In this document: positions 1 to 12,027 of the stretch, in pieces
Layout: each line of letters begins with the position of its first letter
Numbering within the stretch: the stretch's first letter is position 1
Source: Hirsutella rhossiliensis
Taxonomy: Eukaryota > Ascomycota > Sordariomycetes > Hypocreales > Ophiocordycipitaceae
DNA length: 64,000 nucleotides
Assembly (NCBI RefSeq): GCF_020360975.1
Contig: NW_025408667.1
Location: 6,944,001 to 7,008,000, forward strand
Reading direction: 5' to 3'
The notes under the pieces: generated by a model
The model's database searches: none
The model's input: only the letters and a program-made list of their open reading frames with translations
Told to the model about the DNA's origin: nothing
Made by a program: the position numbers and the translations under genes

Positions 1-2272
1 GAGCCCACCCCACGGTGCCCTGGTAAAGACCCGCTAAGCATTGGCAAATGTGTATAGGGCTGCATCCTTGGCAGGAGGACAAGATGGCTGGGCTAACGGT
101 GAGGCAAATGTCTCGGGCATCAGACTTGAGGCGGCCACAGGAGAAAGGGACCTCATGTCTGCTGGGCATGAACATATGCACAATGTGAGCCGCAAAACGG
201 GGGCCAGTCAATCATGGGCGATCGCGTTCTCGCATCCACCATGTTGGCGGGAAAATCTCTAATCGACGACAGGCTTCATCGACCGGAGCAGGCGATCTGC
301 CACCTGATGCAGACAATGCGGCTGGACAAGCCTCGGCGAAATTCCAAGTCCCGGCAGCGTTTCCACCTCAAGCTATTTTGGGATCAGGTGAGTAATTTGC
401 ATGTGCGATAGTCGAAGTTGCTCATGATTGCGACTGACACGTTGGCCAGTACAAGACGAAAACCTCAAGAGGCTTCTCATTGCGTGGTATTATGCAGGAT
501 ACTACACGGGACTCATCGAAGGGAATCAGCAAGCACAGTAGCCGCCGCGATAATCGGGCAGGGATTTGTGGCCAACACGACCAGCGCCCATGTCTGATTC
601 CACTTTGTGCTGCAGTAATAATTTGCGACGCATCTTGTTCCGTCCGCTTGGTGGTGGAACGTTGTCGATGCCGCTCCCCAGGTCGCCCATGAATCGGGAC
701 GAGTGGGAAGCCAAGCCGAACCAGATAAAGAAGGTTCGACATGCCATCATGACATGCAACCTCGAAACAACTCGCCAGGAATGGATTATGCCTACCGTGG
801 TTAATGCACGGCAAAGCCGGCCAATGTTGGACCCGATTCGGGCAGTCCACTCGAAAACCGGGAAGAGTGATGTCGTTGCGTGAGCTGCGTCAGCCCCGGT
901 GAGTTTGCTGCCGTGTCCAGAAGATGAGCCCATGTTGCCTCGTAACAACGTCAGGTGCTTACAACGGCTTGCAGTGTAGCCGCTGCTCATTCCTTTGCAC
1001 CGGCTCGGGCTCTGCCGAAGCGGAACATCAGGATGGACGTGGCACTGACACTTCCCGGCTCTTTCGCCGCTTCTCTTATTCTCTTGGCTGTGGCGTCCTC
1101 GCCAGCACCAGCTTTTCCTCCAAATTGGGACCAACTTCACATCGGCTTAACTGGCACGTAATGGCTGGCTTGACAAGCAGGAAGGAAGACGAGCCGAAAG
1201 GTTTTCTGGGAACGGTGGCTTGGCCTGAGGCCAAGCGGCGCGGACTGGGAGTTAGAGGTTCGTTTCATCGGCAGTTTGAGCCACCAAACTTGATTCACTC
1301 AGGACAATTCTCGGTCATGCACCCCACGACCCCATGATATGCCAGGGCCCCTTTTCAGGCCATCCAGGCATTGTTAATCGACGTCTGCCTAAGGCCGGCT
1401 AGACAAGTCGCCGTATCTTTGTCCAAGGCCCCAGATCAAGCCAGTGGGGGGATAGCGTAACGGTGGGGAGGCCGTTTCCACGAGGTCAAAGCGGATCCCT
1501 AGCTACGAACGCCTCCAACATGCGCCAGTCGGCCAGCACACGCGTAAGCCAGGCGTTCGGTCTCCGGCTAAGTGAACGTTGGCGATCGGGCAGCATGATA
1601 TTCAAAACCGCAAAATGGGCGTGCCTGGTTCAGCCCCCGGCGGATGACATCGAGATACGAATTTCCTCGAAATTCCGGCTCTTTTCTCTTCAAGGAAGCG
1701 ACGTGTTTATTTCGTCCAATTCGAGGGGCTCATGGTCCGGGACGAACGGCCGCAGGTCCAAACGGCACTTGAGACAAAGGTTGTCGCAGCAGCCTCTTCC
1801 GTGTGCCTCAAGAGGCAGCGGAGCTGGCGGAGAGTGGATGCCGGTGGACCGGATGCGCTCGGTGCCGGCAACTCCATGGCTGACTCTGGATAGCGAATCT
1901 CCTTGGGCTGCGTTGGATAGGGGTGCGCAAGGTTTTGCCGCACATGAGATGGCACGGAGGCACGGAGACATGTTGGATCGTCAGGCTGAATATAACCTCT
2001 GGCTGTCCTCCGACCGCCCCCCCTTTGGCCCATTCGTCCTGTTTCCTCCCCCATCTTTCCTTTGGGTGACTATTGAGCGGCGCCCTTTCGCATTTCTTTC
2101 GTCTTTCTTTATTTCACCTATTCGATTCATCATACGAGCAGGCACTCATCCGGCCGATTTCGCTTCCTTGGCCGCCCTTTGACAGGATAGCCGTCAGGAA
2201 CAGAGACGCGCCATCTTTATTCGAACACCTATTTTTTATTCTTAAGACAAAGCAACCCCAAAAATCACAATC
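1..2272. other. Intergenic / no supported gene
   Basis: Both strands carry only short ORFs with no recognisable domain, no consistent codon bias and no believable exon chain. The last few hundred bases (pyrimidine-rich, about 1990-2270) are probably the promoter and 5' leader of the secreted protein gene that starts at 2273. Confidence 0.5.
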
Positions 2273-3815
2273 ATGAGATTCTCGACGGCAGTGGCCACGG
2301 CCCTTGTCCTGGCGCCTCTATCAATGGCTAATCAGGTTCAGAACGTGTACCCTCGAGATCTGAAGAAGGCTCTGCACGCGCGTGCCCCTGAGGGCGTCGA
2401 AAAGAGGACGGAACAAAAGGCTGACATGAAGATGGAAATGAGCGAGAGTCAGACGAGCGAGGGTGCGATGGGTAGTATGAAGAAGAGCAAGGAGAAGCAG
2501 ATGGGAGGTGAGCGCCAGCAGCAGCAAGGCGAAGGCGGAAGGGGAAGCGCCAACCAAGTCATCATCCTCTGGATCAGCAATGGAGGCCAAAATGCGAGGC
2601 AATTGGTCAACGACAAGGTCACCGTCACCAAGACGGTCACGGAGGCCAAGAACGCTGCCGAGACCCCTCTCACAATCAAGGTCGGAGGCCAAGGCCTTGT
2701 CTACTCTCCCCCGGTCAACAAGAACATACCGGTCGGCACCACTGTCATCTGGGAGTTCTACGCCAAGAACCACACCGTCACCCAGTCCACGTTTGACAAG
2801 CCGTGCGAGAAGATGCAGGGCGGCTTCGACACGGGTTTCATGCCCAACCCAGGCATGGACCCGCCGCCGAAGGTTGCCATGCAAATCTTAACCAGCGACC
2901 CTCTCTGTAAGTCGAGCCCCCCTGGGCAGGCCCCCTCTACAATGTGAGGCAATGTCCATTCTGACGAGTGCGTCTACAACAGGGTTCAAATGCTCTCAGG
3001 CCACGCACTGCCAGAAGGCCATGGTCGCTTCCATCAATGCCAAGGATGGCCCGAAGTCGCACCTTGCTTTCCAGGAACTGGCCGTCAAGAGCGGAGCCAA
3101 CTCTACCGCGCCTGCTGGAATGGAAGGCAGCAAGACCGGTGGCATGACCGGCAAGGAAAGCAGCGCGGCCGGCGGTAGCATGGCCGGCCAGAAGCCCGGT
3201 GCCCCTGGCGGCATGGGGAGCGAAGGCATGGCCGGCCAGAACGGTGCCTCCTCTGGCGGCATGGGGAGCGAAGGCATGGCCGGCCAGAACGGTGCCTCCT
3301 CTGGCGGCATGGGGAGCGAAGGCATGACCGACAAGAAGCCCGGTACCTCTAACTCCGAGGGCGGTGGTGCGAACGGCCTAGTTGGTGCGGCCGAACCTGG
3401 GGGCACCGTCGCAGCCGGCCAGGGCACCATGGTCAACGGGGTCTGCAACTGCGTCGCTCCCTGCGGCCAGCCCGGGGCCAGCCAGTCGGCAACGAAGAGC
3501 AACAGCGTCATTACACGACGGCAGGCGGGCGGCGAAGCCTGTACCTGCATGGTCCTGTGCGGCGGCGTCATGACGTCCAGCGCCGGCGCCTCTGGCGGCA
3601 TGGAGGGTAAGAGTCCACAGAGCAGGGAACCCGAGTTTTACTATGACAAGCTAACTCGAATCCTAGGCCGTCTTCCTACCGCCATGATGGCTGCCATGAT
3701 TGGCATGGGCGGCTCAGGAACCACGCCCAGCGCGAGCAGCTCAGGAACCCCGACTGGCATGAGCAGCATGAGCAGCAGCATGAGCAGCATGAGCAGCATG
3801 GCTGGCATGCGCTAA
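2273..3815 (+). CDS. Secreted cupredoxin-like Met/Gly-rich protein
   Basis: Three exons: 2273-2906, 2983-3606, 3667-3815 (introns GTAAGT..CAG and GTAAGA..TAG, the second with a GCTAAC branch point). Product 468 aa. An N-terminal signal peptide (MRFSTAVATALVLAPLSMA) is followed by a charged Met-rich stretch (about residues 45-85) and a cupredoxin-like domain (about 120-225): V-G-T-T-V-x-W-x-F, then KNHTVTQSTFDKPCE, and after the splice DPLWFKCSQATHCQKAM. This is the layout of fungal extracellular serine-rich/blue-copper-like proteins. The tail has a 48-bp repeat (GGMGSEGMAGQNGASS), two CxC..C clusters and an Ser/Met run ending SSMAGMR. The family is secreted or wall-bound. Copper binding is an inference, since not all type-1 ligands can be confirmed. 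The second intron is 60 nt and in frame without a stop, so its retention would add 20 residues. Confidence 0.85.
3207..3350 (+). repeat. 48-bp coding minisatellite, 3 units
   Basis: Units at 3207-3254 and 3255-3302 are essentially identical. The third (3303-3350) diverges in its second half, and a degenerate unit precedes them. They encode GGMGSEGMAGQNGASS in the tail of the secreted cupredoxin-like protein. Confidence 0.9.
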
Positions 3816-4448
3816 TCGTGTCGATTGGCGGGCTTCATAGAATGTACATTGGTCGGCGTGGGTCAAGTGGAGAAGGGGGTGAAAGAGGTGGATGATATAT
3901 TTACACAAGATGGTGGGGGCTTGTGACGCTTTCACACGTAGAGGCTGTCTGGATGGCCCTACCTTTGTCTCGGTCTTTTTGTTTTGAGAACGGGAGCCTT
4001 TGCATGCTGTATGCGGCAGGCTCGTTATAGGTAATGGAAGTCGTTGCTGGCATTCAAATCGCGCCTCTCCGTCACCATTGGCGCTTCTGCTTTGTGACTT
4101 GGCTTGTTTCTTTTGGCATCCGCATCGTGGCCTTGGCCATAGATGTACGTGACGGTCAGATGCACTCGAAGGGGCTTGAAGCCAGGGAGAGGTGACGAGC
4201 CAAGAGAAACGTGTCTTGAATTGGGTGAAGAGGCATTTTGAATCGTGGCCCCAGGCAGTAATTTCCAAGCTCCTCCTTCGCCATTGCTATCCTAAAAAAT
4301 AAAACCCTTGTCTGCAAATGTCTCCTTGGCGCCGTATTCCTCGTGATGCGTCAGCTTGTGCCCCTCGGCGGCTCTTGGAAACGGCAGCCGAATAGGGCGG
4401 CAGGGAGTCGGGTTCGAGATGATGTCTATGAGCGCCGGTCGATGTTGA
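3816..4448. other. Intergenic, convergent 3' ends
   Basis: Lies between the stop of the cupredoxin-like gene and the stop of the SERF gene, so it should hold both 3' UTRs. No coding exon is seen. Confidence 0.5.
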
Positions 4449-4778
4449 TTACTTGCTGCCAGCGGCGGCAGCCTTTTTCGCCTCGGCTGTTATTTTTGAC
4501 GACGACATGATGGTCAGCGAAGGGGGAGCGAGATTGGAGGAGTCGGGGCTTTTGCGTACCGGCAGCCTGCTTCTGACGCATGATCTCGGCGGCGCCTTCC
4601 TTGGCGCGCTGCATCTCGGTGCCGCTCATGTTGTTTCCCTTTTTCTGCAGCCGCCGGAGAGGGTCAGCCAAGGGAAGCAGGGGGGAGGGGGGGATCACAG
4701 GTATGCCTGTATTACCTGAGCGGCCAGCTTTTTGAGGTTGGCCTCGCGGGCCTTGTCGCGCTGGTTGCCGCGGGCCAT
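4449..4778 (-). CDS. SERF / 4F5-family small protein
   Basis: Three short exons on the minus strand: 4778-4716, 4644-4560, 4486-4449, with introns GTAATA..CAG (71 nt) and GTACGC..CAG (73 nt). All phases join, giving 61 aa. The start MARGNQRDKAREANLKKLA is the family signature, followed by KKGNN, AEIMRQKQAAAEAKKAAAAG and a terminal lysine. The 4F5/SERF family are tiny, highly charged, Ala/Lys-rich proteins; animal SERF modifies amyloid aggregation, while the fungal role is unclear. Each exon is too short to be called alone, so the gene is easily missed. An (ACG)n microsatellite lies about 20-75 nt upstream of the start codon, in the promoter or 5' leader. Confidence 0.92.
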
Positions 4779-4800
4779 GGCTGAAGCGAAGAGGAGGAGC

Positions 4801-4808
4801 AACGACGA

Positions 4809-4845
<37 letters not shown>

Positions 4846-4852
4846 AACGACA
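4801..4852. repeat. (GAC)n microsatellite
   Basis: About 15 consecutive GAC/ACG units with a few interruptions (GAT, AAC), just 5' of the SERF start codon, so the minus-strand transcript reads (GTC)n. Confidence 0.9.
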
Positions 4853-5068
4853 GACTGCCGGGGGGAGGGGGGCGGGTGGCGAGCAAAAGAGGCGGGATAT
4901 TCAAGCGGCGTAGGGAGGGAGAGGGAGAGAAGAGAGAAGGTTTGGGTGGGTGGTGAGAAGCGTGTGGCTTTAATGAAAAAGCAAAGGGCGGGGATTCGTC
5001 GGAGACAGAGTGGGGTGGGGTGCCCTGTGGCGTTTGTTTCGATGCCTGAGCGTGGCTGACGAGGAGGG

Positions 5069-5124
5069 GCAGTGAAAAGGGGCCAGTGAAAAAAGGGCCA
5101 GTGAAAAAAGGGCCAGTGAAAAGC
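5069..5124. repeat. 15-bp tandem repeat, about 4 units
   Basis: Unit GCCAGTGAAAAAAGG starts at 5082, 5097 and 5112, with a shorter variant starting at 5069. Confidence 0.85.
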
Positions 5125-7046
5125 GAGGCCGGCCGGTCCTCGGTGACGGGCAGTCCGAGTGGAGGAAGACGGCCGGCTGTCTCGAGGGACGGAACGGACC
5201 ACGGGCTCGGCTGCATTTCTGTCTCATGCCGCGCGCCTTGTCAAGTCCAGCCCGCATCAGACACACGGCAGACGAGCATGCGTCGTTCGTCAAGGTCAGG
5301 GTGGCGGCACTTGGTGATCAGCAAGGAGTACTCCGTACCCAGGTGCGAGTTCTCCAAGAGATTCCGCTACGACTTTGTGCTTGATGCTCATACTTGCGTA
5401 CAAGTTCGTCCTTTCCGCTGGGTAGGTACCTAGGTAGGCACGAATAGGCAAGGTTACAAGGGAATGCGGCACGTCTACCAAGATCAGAAAGCGCTTTCCC
5501 GGGTTGTTCTCTTTGAGTCATGTCGAGCCGTAGTACGAACGCCTGATTAGAGTATAAAGGCCGCTCGCCCGTCGGTGACGGGCTGCCCGCCGGACCCCAT
5601 CTCCGCGCATCTGCACGTGGTGAGAAGGCTTGCAGAATGTAGTCGGCATATGCGTCACGGCTTCTGGCTGATGGCGCGCGCCTCGAGCGCGTCTCAGACG
5701 CACGGCAGAAGTAGCTGGAAGCGCCGGTGACCGGCCGGCCCCCTTTGACGCCGTGCAAACCTCGATGGGCAGGCAGCCTTGCTTGGTGCATAGACAAAAG
5801 CACAAAGGTAGAGGCGCAAACTTGCCGGGCTGGACAATCGTTGAAGAAGTTTGTTCCTCGGGGGCTGGGTTTCAGGCACAAACACAAACAACCATGCATT
5901 GAAGAGTTCGCGCCGCCGCTGCCACGTACCGGGACTGTAGCCACCGCCGACAGCCAGCCAGCCAGCCCCCGGCGTTTGGGCGCCTCCCCACTAAAAATAC
6001 AGCGGGCGAGCACCGTTAGGCGCTGATCCCCTGTCGATACAGCGATCGCCTCGATGGCTCTCAGTCACGGCCGTGTTGAAACAGCTTCAGCTCATCCATC
6101 CATCCGCACCCAGTCGTTTCCCCCCCAGGACATCCCGGCCTCTGTCTGGCCACCCGGGCACCGGCGCCCGTGCTCGCCCCTCGATTGGCTCGTGATGGCT
6201 TTTTTGCCCTTGCCTTTATGCGCCGGCCTTGCTGCTGCTGGCCACCTCCTGCTCTTGCCGAGCCATTGATGCTATTCACGTTTTGGCCTTGGCTCCCGCG
6301 GCCTCATCTTCCTGGCCTCCCACCGCCCTGTCCCCCTTGCCGCCTCCCATTGTCCGCGCGCCTAACGACTGGCTTCTGCGAGCCCCCTTCCGAGACTCGC
6401 CCACGCCCACCAACAACGTCGTGGCCGCCGCCCATTTCTAATCGCGAAACACCGTAGCAGCTTGCGCCCCCCGTGTCTCTCCCCCTCGACCCTCCCCCAC
6501 CCCCAGCCCTTTTGCCTTGGGGGGCAAGGATGGGCTTTCTGTTCACTCGGCGGTACGGCGGTGGGACAAGACGCCCGGCATTGTTTGTCGCATGGCGGCC
6601 ATTGTGCTCAAAAGGGACACCCGCGCCAGCTCAAAGTGACCTGTTCAGTCAATGGATCGATCGCATCAATGATCAATGGATGAATGAGTTGCTTGCCCGG
6701 CCTATTCATCATACGTCCGACAATGATATAAACGAAAGCGAGCGCCTGCTGCCCTCTCCTTGATTCCGTCCAGCGTTCGTTCTTTTCTCTCCCTCTCTTT
6801 TTTATTAATACCACCTTGTGGGACTGGCTCCTCTCGCCCATTGCGTCCTTGGACCTCATCCTCTCTCTGTCTATATCTGCAGCCTGCCAGTCAGAGCTTC
6901 GTTTGCTAGCAATCGCATCACTCGCGTCCTCTTACAGCCGGTACGTCCTTGATCAACTTCCCTTGCTTCGGTGCAATCCTTGCCTGACCAGCTGCATCAC
7001 AGACCCTCTTCCCTCCCTGTCACCGCAACGCCGCCCATCTCTCGCC

Positions 7047-7865
7047 ATGCTGGGCATCGACATGAGCTCCTTTCGGGGCACCGGCATGGTCGTTCTCCAG
7101 ATCCTGCGAGCCTTCACCGTCATCACCCTGGCCACCCTGGCCGCCTCGTGCTGGATCCTCGTCATAAACGTCGACAAGGACCGCAGCTACTTTGTCTTTG
7201 AATGCGCCTCGTACTTCTTCACCTCGATCCTCTGCGTCGTCCTCATCCTCTCCGAGTTCCCCGTCCTCAAGCCCGTCAAGCGCTATCTTCGCCGCACCTG
7301 GCCCGTCCTCTCGGACCAGCATGGGCTCGTCTGGCTCGGCGTCGCCCTCGTCGTCATCGGCTGCAACATGCTCGGCAACCTCAACCGGCCCGCGTACGAC
7401 CCCAAGAACCTCGGCCCGCACTTTTCCAAGCTCGTTCTGGCCTCGTCCGTTCTCGCCATTACCTTTGGCATGCTCAACGTCATCTGCTCCCTGGTGTGGC
7501 GGGACGGCAGCGAGGGCATCAACAGCCGCGACATCCGGACCAACGGCTCGCTGGCCGAATCCCGCCGCCAGTCCCTGCCCGACTACACTTCGACGGCCGA
7601 GACCAACCCGTCCTTTGCCAACGAAAAGACGCTGAGCAAGTTCACCTCCCTCTTCAGCAGGAACAAGAAGCCCAAGGCGGAAAAGGCCAAGCCCAAGATC
7701 AGCGGCCCCTTCCCGGCCCAGCCAGACGTCGAGCAGCAGCGCGGCCAAGACGACGACCGGCGGAGCCCCATTGTGTCTGGAATCAAGCGCCCCGACACTG
7801 CCCTGCATCCAATGCACGCTGCCCGCGAGAGCATATACTCCGAGGCACACATGTCTCGCTTCTGA
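7047..7865 (+). CDS. Four-helix fungal membrane protein (MARVEL-like/DUF7598-type)
   Basis: A single exon of 272 aa. The ORF is open further upstream, but the ATG at 7047 (context CGCCATG) gives MLGIDMSSFRG, the best start. Four hydrophobic segments are visible: about residues 12-36 (VVLQILRAFTVITLATLAA), 50-74 (a Cys-containing segment with FFTSILCVVLILSEF), 95-115 (LVWLGVALVVIGCNM) and 128-150 (LVLASSVLAITFGMLNVIC). A hydrophilic Ser/Lys-rich cytoplasmic tail (about 155-272) has clusters of possible phosphosites. The shape matches a widespread but uncharacterised Pezizomycotina family of small tetraspan proteins. Function is not known and the family name is from memory of its architecture. 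Confidence 0.8.
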   Translation: MLGIDMSSFRGTGMVVLQILRAFTVITLATLAASCWILVINVDKDRSYFVFECASYFFTSILCVVLILSEFPVLKPVKRYLRRTWPVLSDQHGLVWLGVALVVIGCNMLGNLNRPAYDPKNLGPHFSKLVLASSVLAITFGMLNVICSLVWRDGSEGINSRDIRTNGSLAESRRQSLPDYTSTAETNPSFANEKTLSKFTSLFSRNKKPKAEKAKPKISGPFPAQPDVEQQRGQDDDRRSPIVSGIKRPDTALHPMHAARESIYSEAHMSRF

Positions 7866-8880
7866 GGGCGGAGAGAGAGATGGCGAGGTTTGGCATTAGC
7901 GACGGCGTTACGACGACGACATGACTCTGTTTTAGTTTTGACCATGCGCTTTCCGTCTGAACGGATCGTATATACACTCTTCTTTGTTAGTTATTTTGGA
8001 TGAATGATACAAAAAGCGTTCAGTAAAAGCCTCTCTCTCTTGTCTTGTCGTGCCAGCCATTCTGTACTCTGTAGCATGTGTACAGTGTTAGACAGCCAGT
8101 GTAATTAAGTTACAGTACAAAGTACAAGCGAGTGACACTACCTAAGCCGCCTGTTGAGGGGCCCGGAACAATGGCAGCCGATCCCACAAGTACTGTACCG
8201 ACTGCACGGGCTTGTCAGGCGGTGATTGGCCACGGTTCACAAAGGAATTCGTCTGCCAAAGGTACTGTACAGCTGCCGGCAACATGGCAGCCCCACGTGA
8301 CACCTGGCCAGCCGGCAACGATTTCGTCGTCGCTCTTCGACTCCCTCCCTCCTCACCTCCATTTTTCCTCTCCACCGACCACCCGAAGCGGCCCGCCCTC
8401 CCTTGACTCCCAAGGCAGAGCTGCTTCGCATCGACCTCGTCCGCTGCGCCCATCGCCGACCGTAGCCTCCATCACGACCCGCGCGCGACCGCCATATCCG
8501 CACGCTGCGACCATCTCGCGCCGCCGCTTCTTGAGCCAAAGCCACGTAGGAGGCGCTGCACGCTCTCTCATCATGTCCGCTGCGGCTCCGTCGAGGAACT
8601 GAAGGGTTGTCCTGGGTTATCGCGGTTGGCTCTAGACTTGGCGGAGGCACCAGCAAGAGCATCTCTTGGAATATACCTGAACCGCGTTGAAGCTTTCTGC
8701 CCATTCACTCACTGCTGTTCACCTCTGCCATTCCACCTGGGAACCCATCGACCAACGTTGTCCGAGATCCATCGCTGGGGGACATTAGCACACGACACAC
8801 CCCATTCTTTCGCGCCCCGGTTCCTTGGCGGACGGCTCTTCACGATCCCTTGATACCCGACACCCGACGAGTCTCCCGCC
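7866..8880. other. Intergenic region upstream of PCF11
   Basis: Between the end of the membrane-protein gene and the PCF11 start codon. It holds the first gene's 3' UTR and the PCF11 promoter and leader. Several repeats of TGTACAGT/TACAGTAC occur (about 8080-8275). No gene is supported. Confidence 0.5.
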
Positions 8881-11235
8881 ATGGCTTCAGACGCGGAAGA
8901 GGTGGCCGAGGATTACCGGCACGCGCTCGAGGATCTCTCCTCCAACATGCGTTTTGAGATTAGCAACCTGACCGTCATCGCCCGAGAAAACACGGAGCAT
9001 GCCCTGGCCATCGCCGAAGTGCTCCAGCAGCACATTCTCAAGGTACGAAATAGCTTCCCGCATCACCCCTTGGAGCCTTTTGCCCATGCATGGGCTTGTG
9101 TGCCTTGAGACTATGAAGCCCCTACAAAACGACCAACTCCTAGACTCGAGTAGTATCGCTGACGTGAAGCCAGGCACCACCCAACAAAAAGCTGCCCTCT
9201 CTCTACGTCCTGGATTCGATTGTCAAGAATGTTGGAACGCCCTACACGCTATACTTTGGACGCAATCTCTTCAAAACCTTCATGGAGTCATACGCCGTCG
9301 TCGACCACAACATCCGCCGCAAGATGGAAGAAATGCTCAGGACCTGGAAGGACCCCGTTCCCGGATCCATGGACACCCGGCCAGTCTTCTCCCACGAGCT
9401 GGTGCGCCCGATAGAAAACGCCCTCATGAAGGCGAGGGCAGCCTCGATGCCGCAGCAGGGCCCCGTTCCCGGAAGACCGCGCTCCGCCATGCTTCCTCAT
9501 CGAGACACGCCCACTCCTCCCGGGATGCGCGGAGCCTCGGGTCCGGCAGGGGCATATCCAGGACAGCCATTTCCGCAGCCCAACGGAGGGCGACCCGGGG
9601 AACCGGCGCCGGGTGGCTTTGCCTACCCTGGCCAGCAGCAAGTGAGTCCACGCCCCGTCGACATTGGCTTACCGTCCGTTTACCAACAAGGCCAGCCCTC
9701 GCAGTATCCCCACCACCCGACGCCTCAACCCGGTGTCTCTACCCCAGCGGCTTTTCAACCCAGCCTCACTGGACCTTATGGACCGGCGGCCCCGGCTGGG
9801 ATAAGCGTAGAAACGTTGAGCAATGACATTCAGAACCTGATTGTTGCGATGAGGGCCGAGTTCTCGCACAACCCACATGATGCTAGTGTTCAGAACAGAT
9901 TAAGAGCACTGCTGGATCTGCAGGCCGTTGTGCAGCGCACAAGTCTTCCGCCCGACCAGCTCGAGCTCATTAAGAACAAAGTAACTGAACTTGCTGCCGT
10001 GACAATGAGGCCCTCGTTGGCCCAGAGCCCTGCTCAGATCGTACCACCACAGGCTTTCGCGGCGCCTCCGCACACTACTTCTGTAACCCCAACCCCGGCT
10101 CCGGCCTCGACACCGATCCCGGCTGCTGCGCCCTCGGGCCAGGCGGCCCTCACTCTCGACTCACTGCTCGGTCCAGGGGCCCTGGCAGCGCTAATGGCAC
10201 GACGGTCGACGACTCAGCAGAACTCGACGCCGAACCCTCCGTACGCTCAGCACGCAACCCGATCTCCGCCTCCGACACAGGCAGGACGGCCTCAACCACC
10301 CTCTCAGAACGCAGTTGGCTTGCTCGACCGACTTCGTCAGGCCGGGATGCTCCCCCCGGCGACTCGGGCCAGCGCGGGTGCCGGCTCTGCCGCTGCCCAC
10401 TCTCCCGCCCCTCCTCCCACGTCGATGCTGCCCCCCAACATTGCCAGCCTTCTCTCTTCGTCCAAGCTACAAGCTGGACAGCCTGGAATAGAAGCCCCTG
10501 CTGCGTATCCAGGGCTCGACGCAGCTTCGTTGAAGCAACAGTGAGTGTCACGTCCCCTGTTACTGGAAGGGAATACTCGAGACTGACAGGATGAAAAAAG
10601 GTTTCACCCTGAGGCGGTAGCCGCTCTGTACGAGGATTTGGGCCCTCCGTGCACGCAGTGTGGAAGGCGGTTCAAGACGGACGCGGAGGGCAAGAAGAAG
10701 AAGATGGCCCACATGGACTGGCACTTTCGCGTCCACCAGCGCAGCACTGAGGCGGAAAGAAGAGGCACGCATCGCAGCTGGTACGTGGACCAGCAGGTAA
10801 GCCTTGTCCATGGTGATTTCCGGTGTTTATTGCATGTTGCTAACCTGGAGGCAGGACTGGCTGAGGTCTCGCGAGGTTGTGGACTCGGATCACGTCGCCG
10901 CCCCAGAGGAAGCATCAAAGCAGGCGGCCGAGGCGGACAAGGTACCGCAATACATTCCGGTGCCGGATCCGAGCAGCGGCGTCAACAACGTGTGCCCCAT
11001 CTGCCAGGAAAAGTTTGAGAACAAGTGGCTCGACACGGCGCAGGAGTGGCTATGGCTCGATGCCGTGCTCGTGGGCAATCGAGCATATCACGCCTCATGC
11101 CACGCCGAGGCGACCATGGACCGCGAGAGCACCCCAATCGTGTCTCGACGGACGCCTGAGCCGATCCTGGGCAAGAGGAAGGCGGAAACAAGCTTGTCTT
11201 CGCCCAAGATCCGGACCATGAAGACGTCTGCATGA
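8881..11235 (+). CDS. PCF11: mRNA cleavage/polyadenylation factor PCF11
   Basis: Four exons: 8881-9042, 9174-10540, 10601-10796, 10855-11235. Product 701 aa. The N-terminal CTD-interacting domain (about residues 5-135) carries YRHALEDLSSNMRFEI, then after intron 1 KKLPSLYVLDSIVKNVGTPY and YFGRNLFKTF. This all-helical domain binds Ser2-phosphorylated RNA polymerase II CTD. A long Pro/Gln/Ala-rich linker follows. The C-terminal part has two zinc-binding modules typical of PCF11: C527/C530 with H547-H555, and CPIC (622-625) with H654 and C657/H658, separated by an EKFENKWLD segment. PCF11 is part of cleavage factor IA and couples transcription termination to 3'-end cleavage in the nucleus. Intron 3 has an unusual A-rich acceptor (GATGAAAAAAG); an earlier CAG nearby would break the frame. 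Confidence 0.95.
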
Positions 11236-12027
11236 AGGGGGAGACGAGGGCATGGTGTGAGGCGTGGGCTGCATGCAGTCCGTGGCGGTTAGCATTGGCA
11301 GGCGTTTGAGGGCATCACAATCCAATCAAAGGGGGTCGGGAGGCTTTGGAGGCGGGGGAGTTTCAAGGCAGCTACACTGGTACAGATGCCATGGAAGGGT
11401 GTATCCGGTGATGCCAAACTTGGTGTCTTGACGAACATCGAGGGGAGGGGGCTTTTACAACGAGTCAAGACTTGCGGGAACGTCCCTGAAAAGTCGATTG
11501 CTTTTACGTCTGATTTTAAATTTCGACAAGGATAATGCAAAGTGAATCGAGAATGGCGTCTGGTTGGGGCTGTGAGGTTGTCGATTCTGAGACGTCGTAG
11601 AGTTGAGGAATTGGCCATGGACTGCGAACGAGAGAGGGAAGTGAGGAAAAGGAGTAACGGAAGAGAGGGCGAGAGAGACAGAAAGAGAATTGAATATCTT
11701 GTTTCCTTGTCTCTGTTGTTTCTTTCTCTCTCTATTCCCTAGGTAATTAATTATACCCTGTCTTTTCGCACTTTGTAAGTTAATACAGCGGCCGGATTGC
11801 GCTGCCCCGCCTGCGAAGAACCCGGACGTCGCTGAAGAGCAAGGCCGCGGCGCGTCAGCACCGGCCAGCAACGCGTCTCCCCTAAAAATCCTTGAGCCGC
11901 CATCGACAGCCTCACTCACTTGGCCACCGCGGCCGCTGCATCGGCACCGAACCCCGCTCATCGCTGCTCCTACGAACCTGCTGCCCGCTCGTTTGCCGGG
12001 GCCAGGGCATAGCCAGCACATCCTACC
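11236..12027. other. Intergenic, PCF11 3' side and MGS1 promoter
   Basis: Contains purine/pyrimidine-biased stretches (about 11610-11740) but no supported gene. A 701-codon open frame on the minus strand reaches into this stretch from MGS1; it is a GC-bias shadow. Confidence 0.5.

Larger units (their letters stand above)
4779..7046. other. Divergent intergenic region
   Basis: About 2.3 kb between the SERF gene (minus) and the membrane-protein gene (plus). It contains a GAC microsatellite, a 15-bp tandem repeat (5069-5124) and a TACCTAGGTA palindrome near 5426-5435. No gene is supported on either strand. The pyrimidine-rich 6770-7046 stretch is probably the 5' leader of the downstream gene. 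Confidence 0.5.

Noticed and set aside
1463..2182. A 239-codon ORF before the first gene
   Set aside because: No recognisable domain, signal peptide or conserved segment; the sequence looks like promoter or leader.
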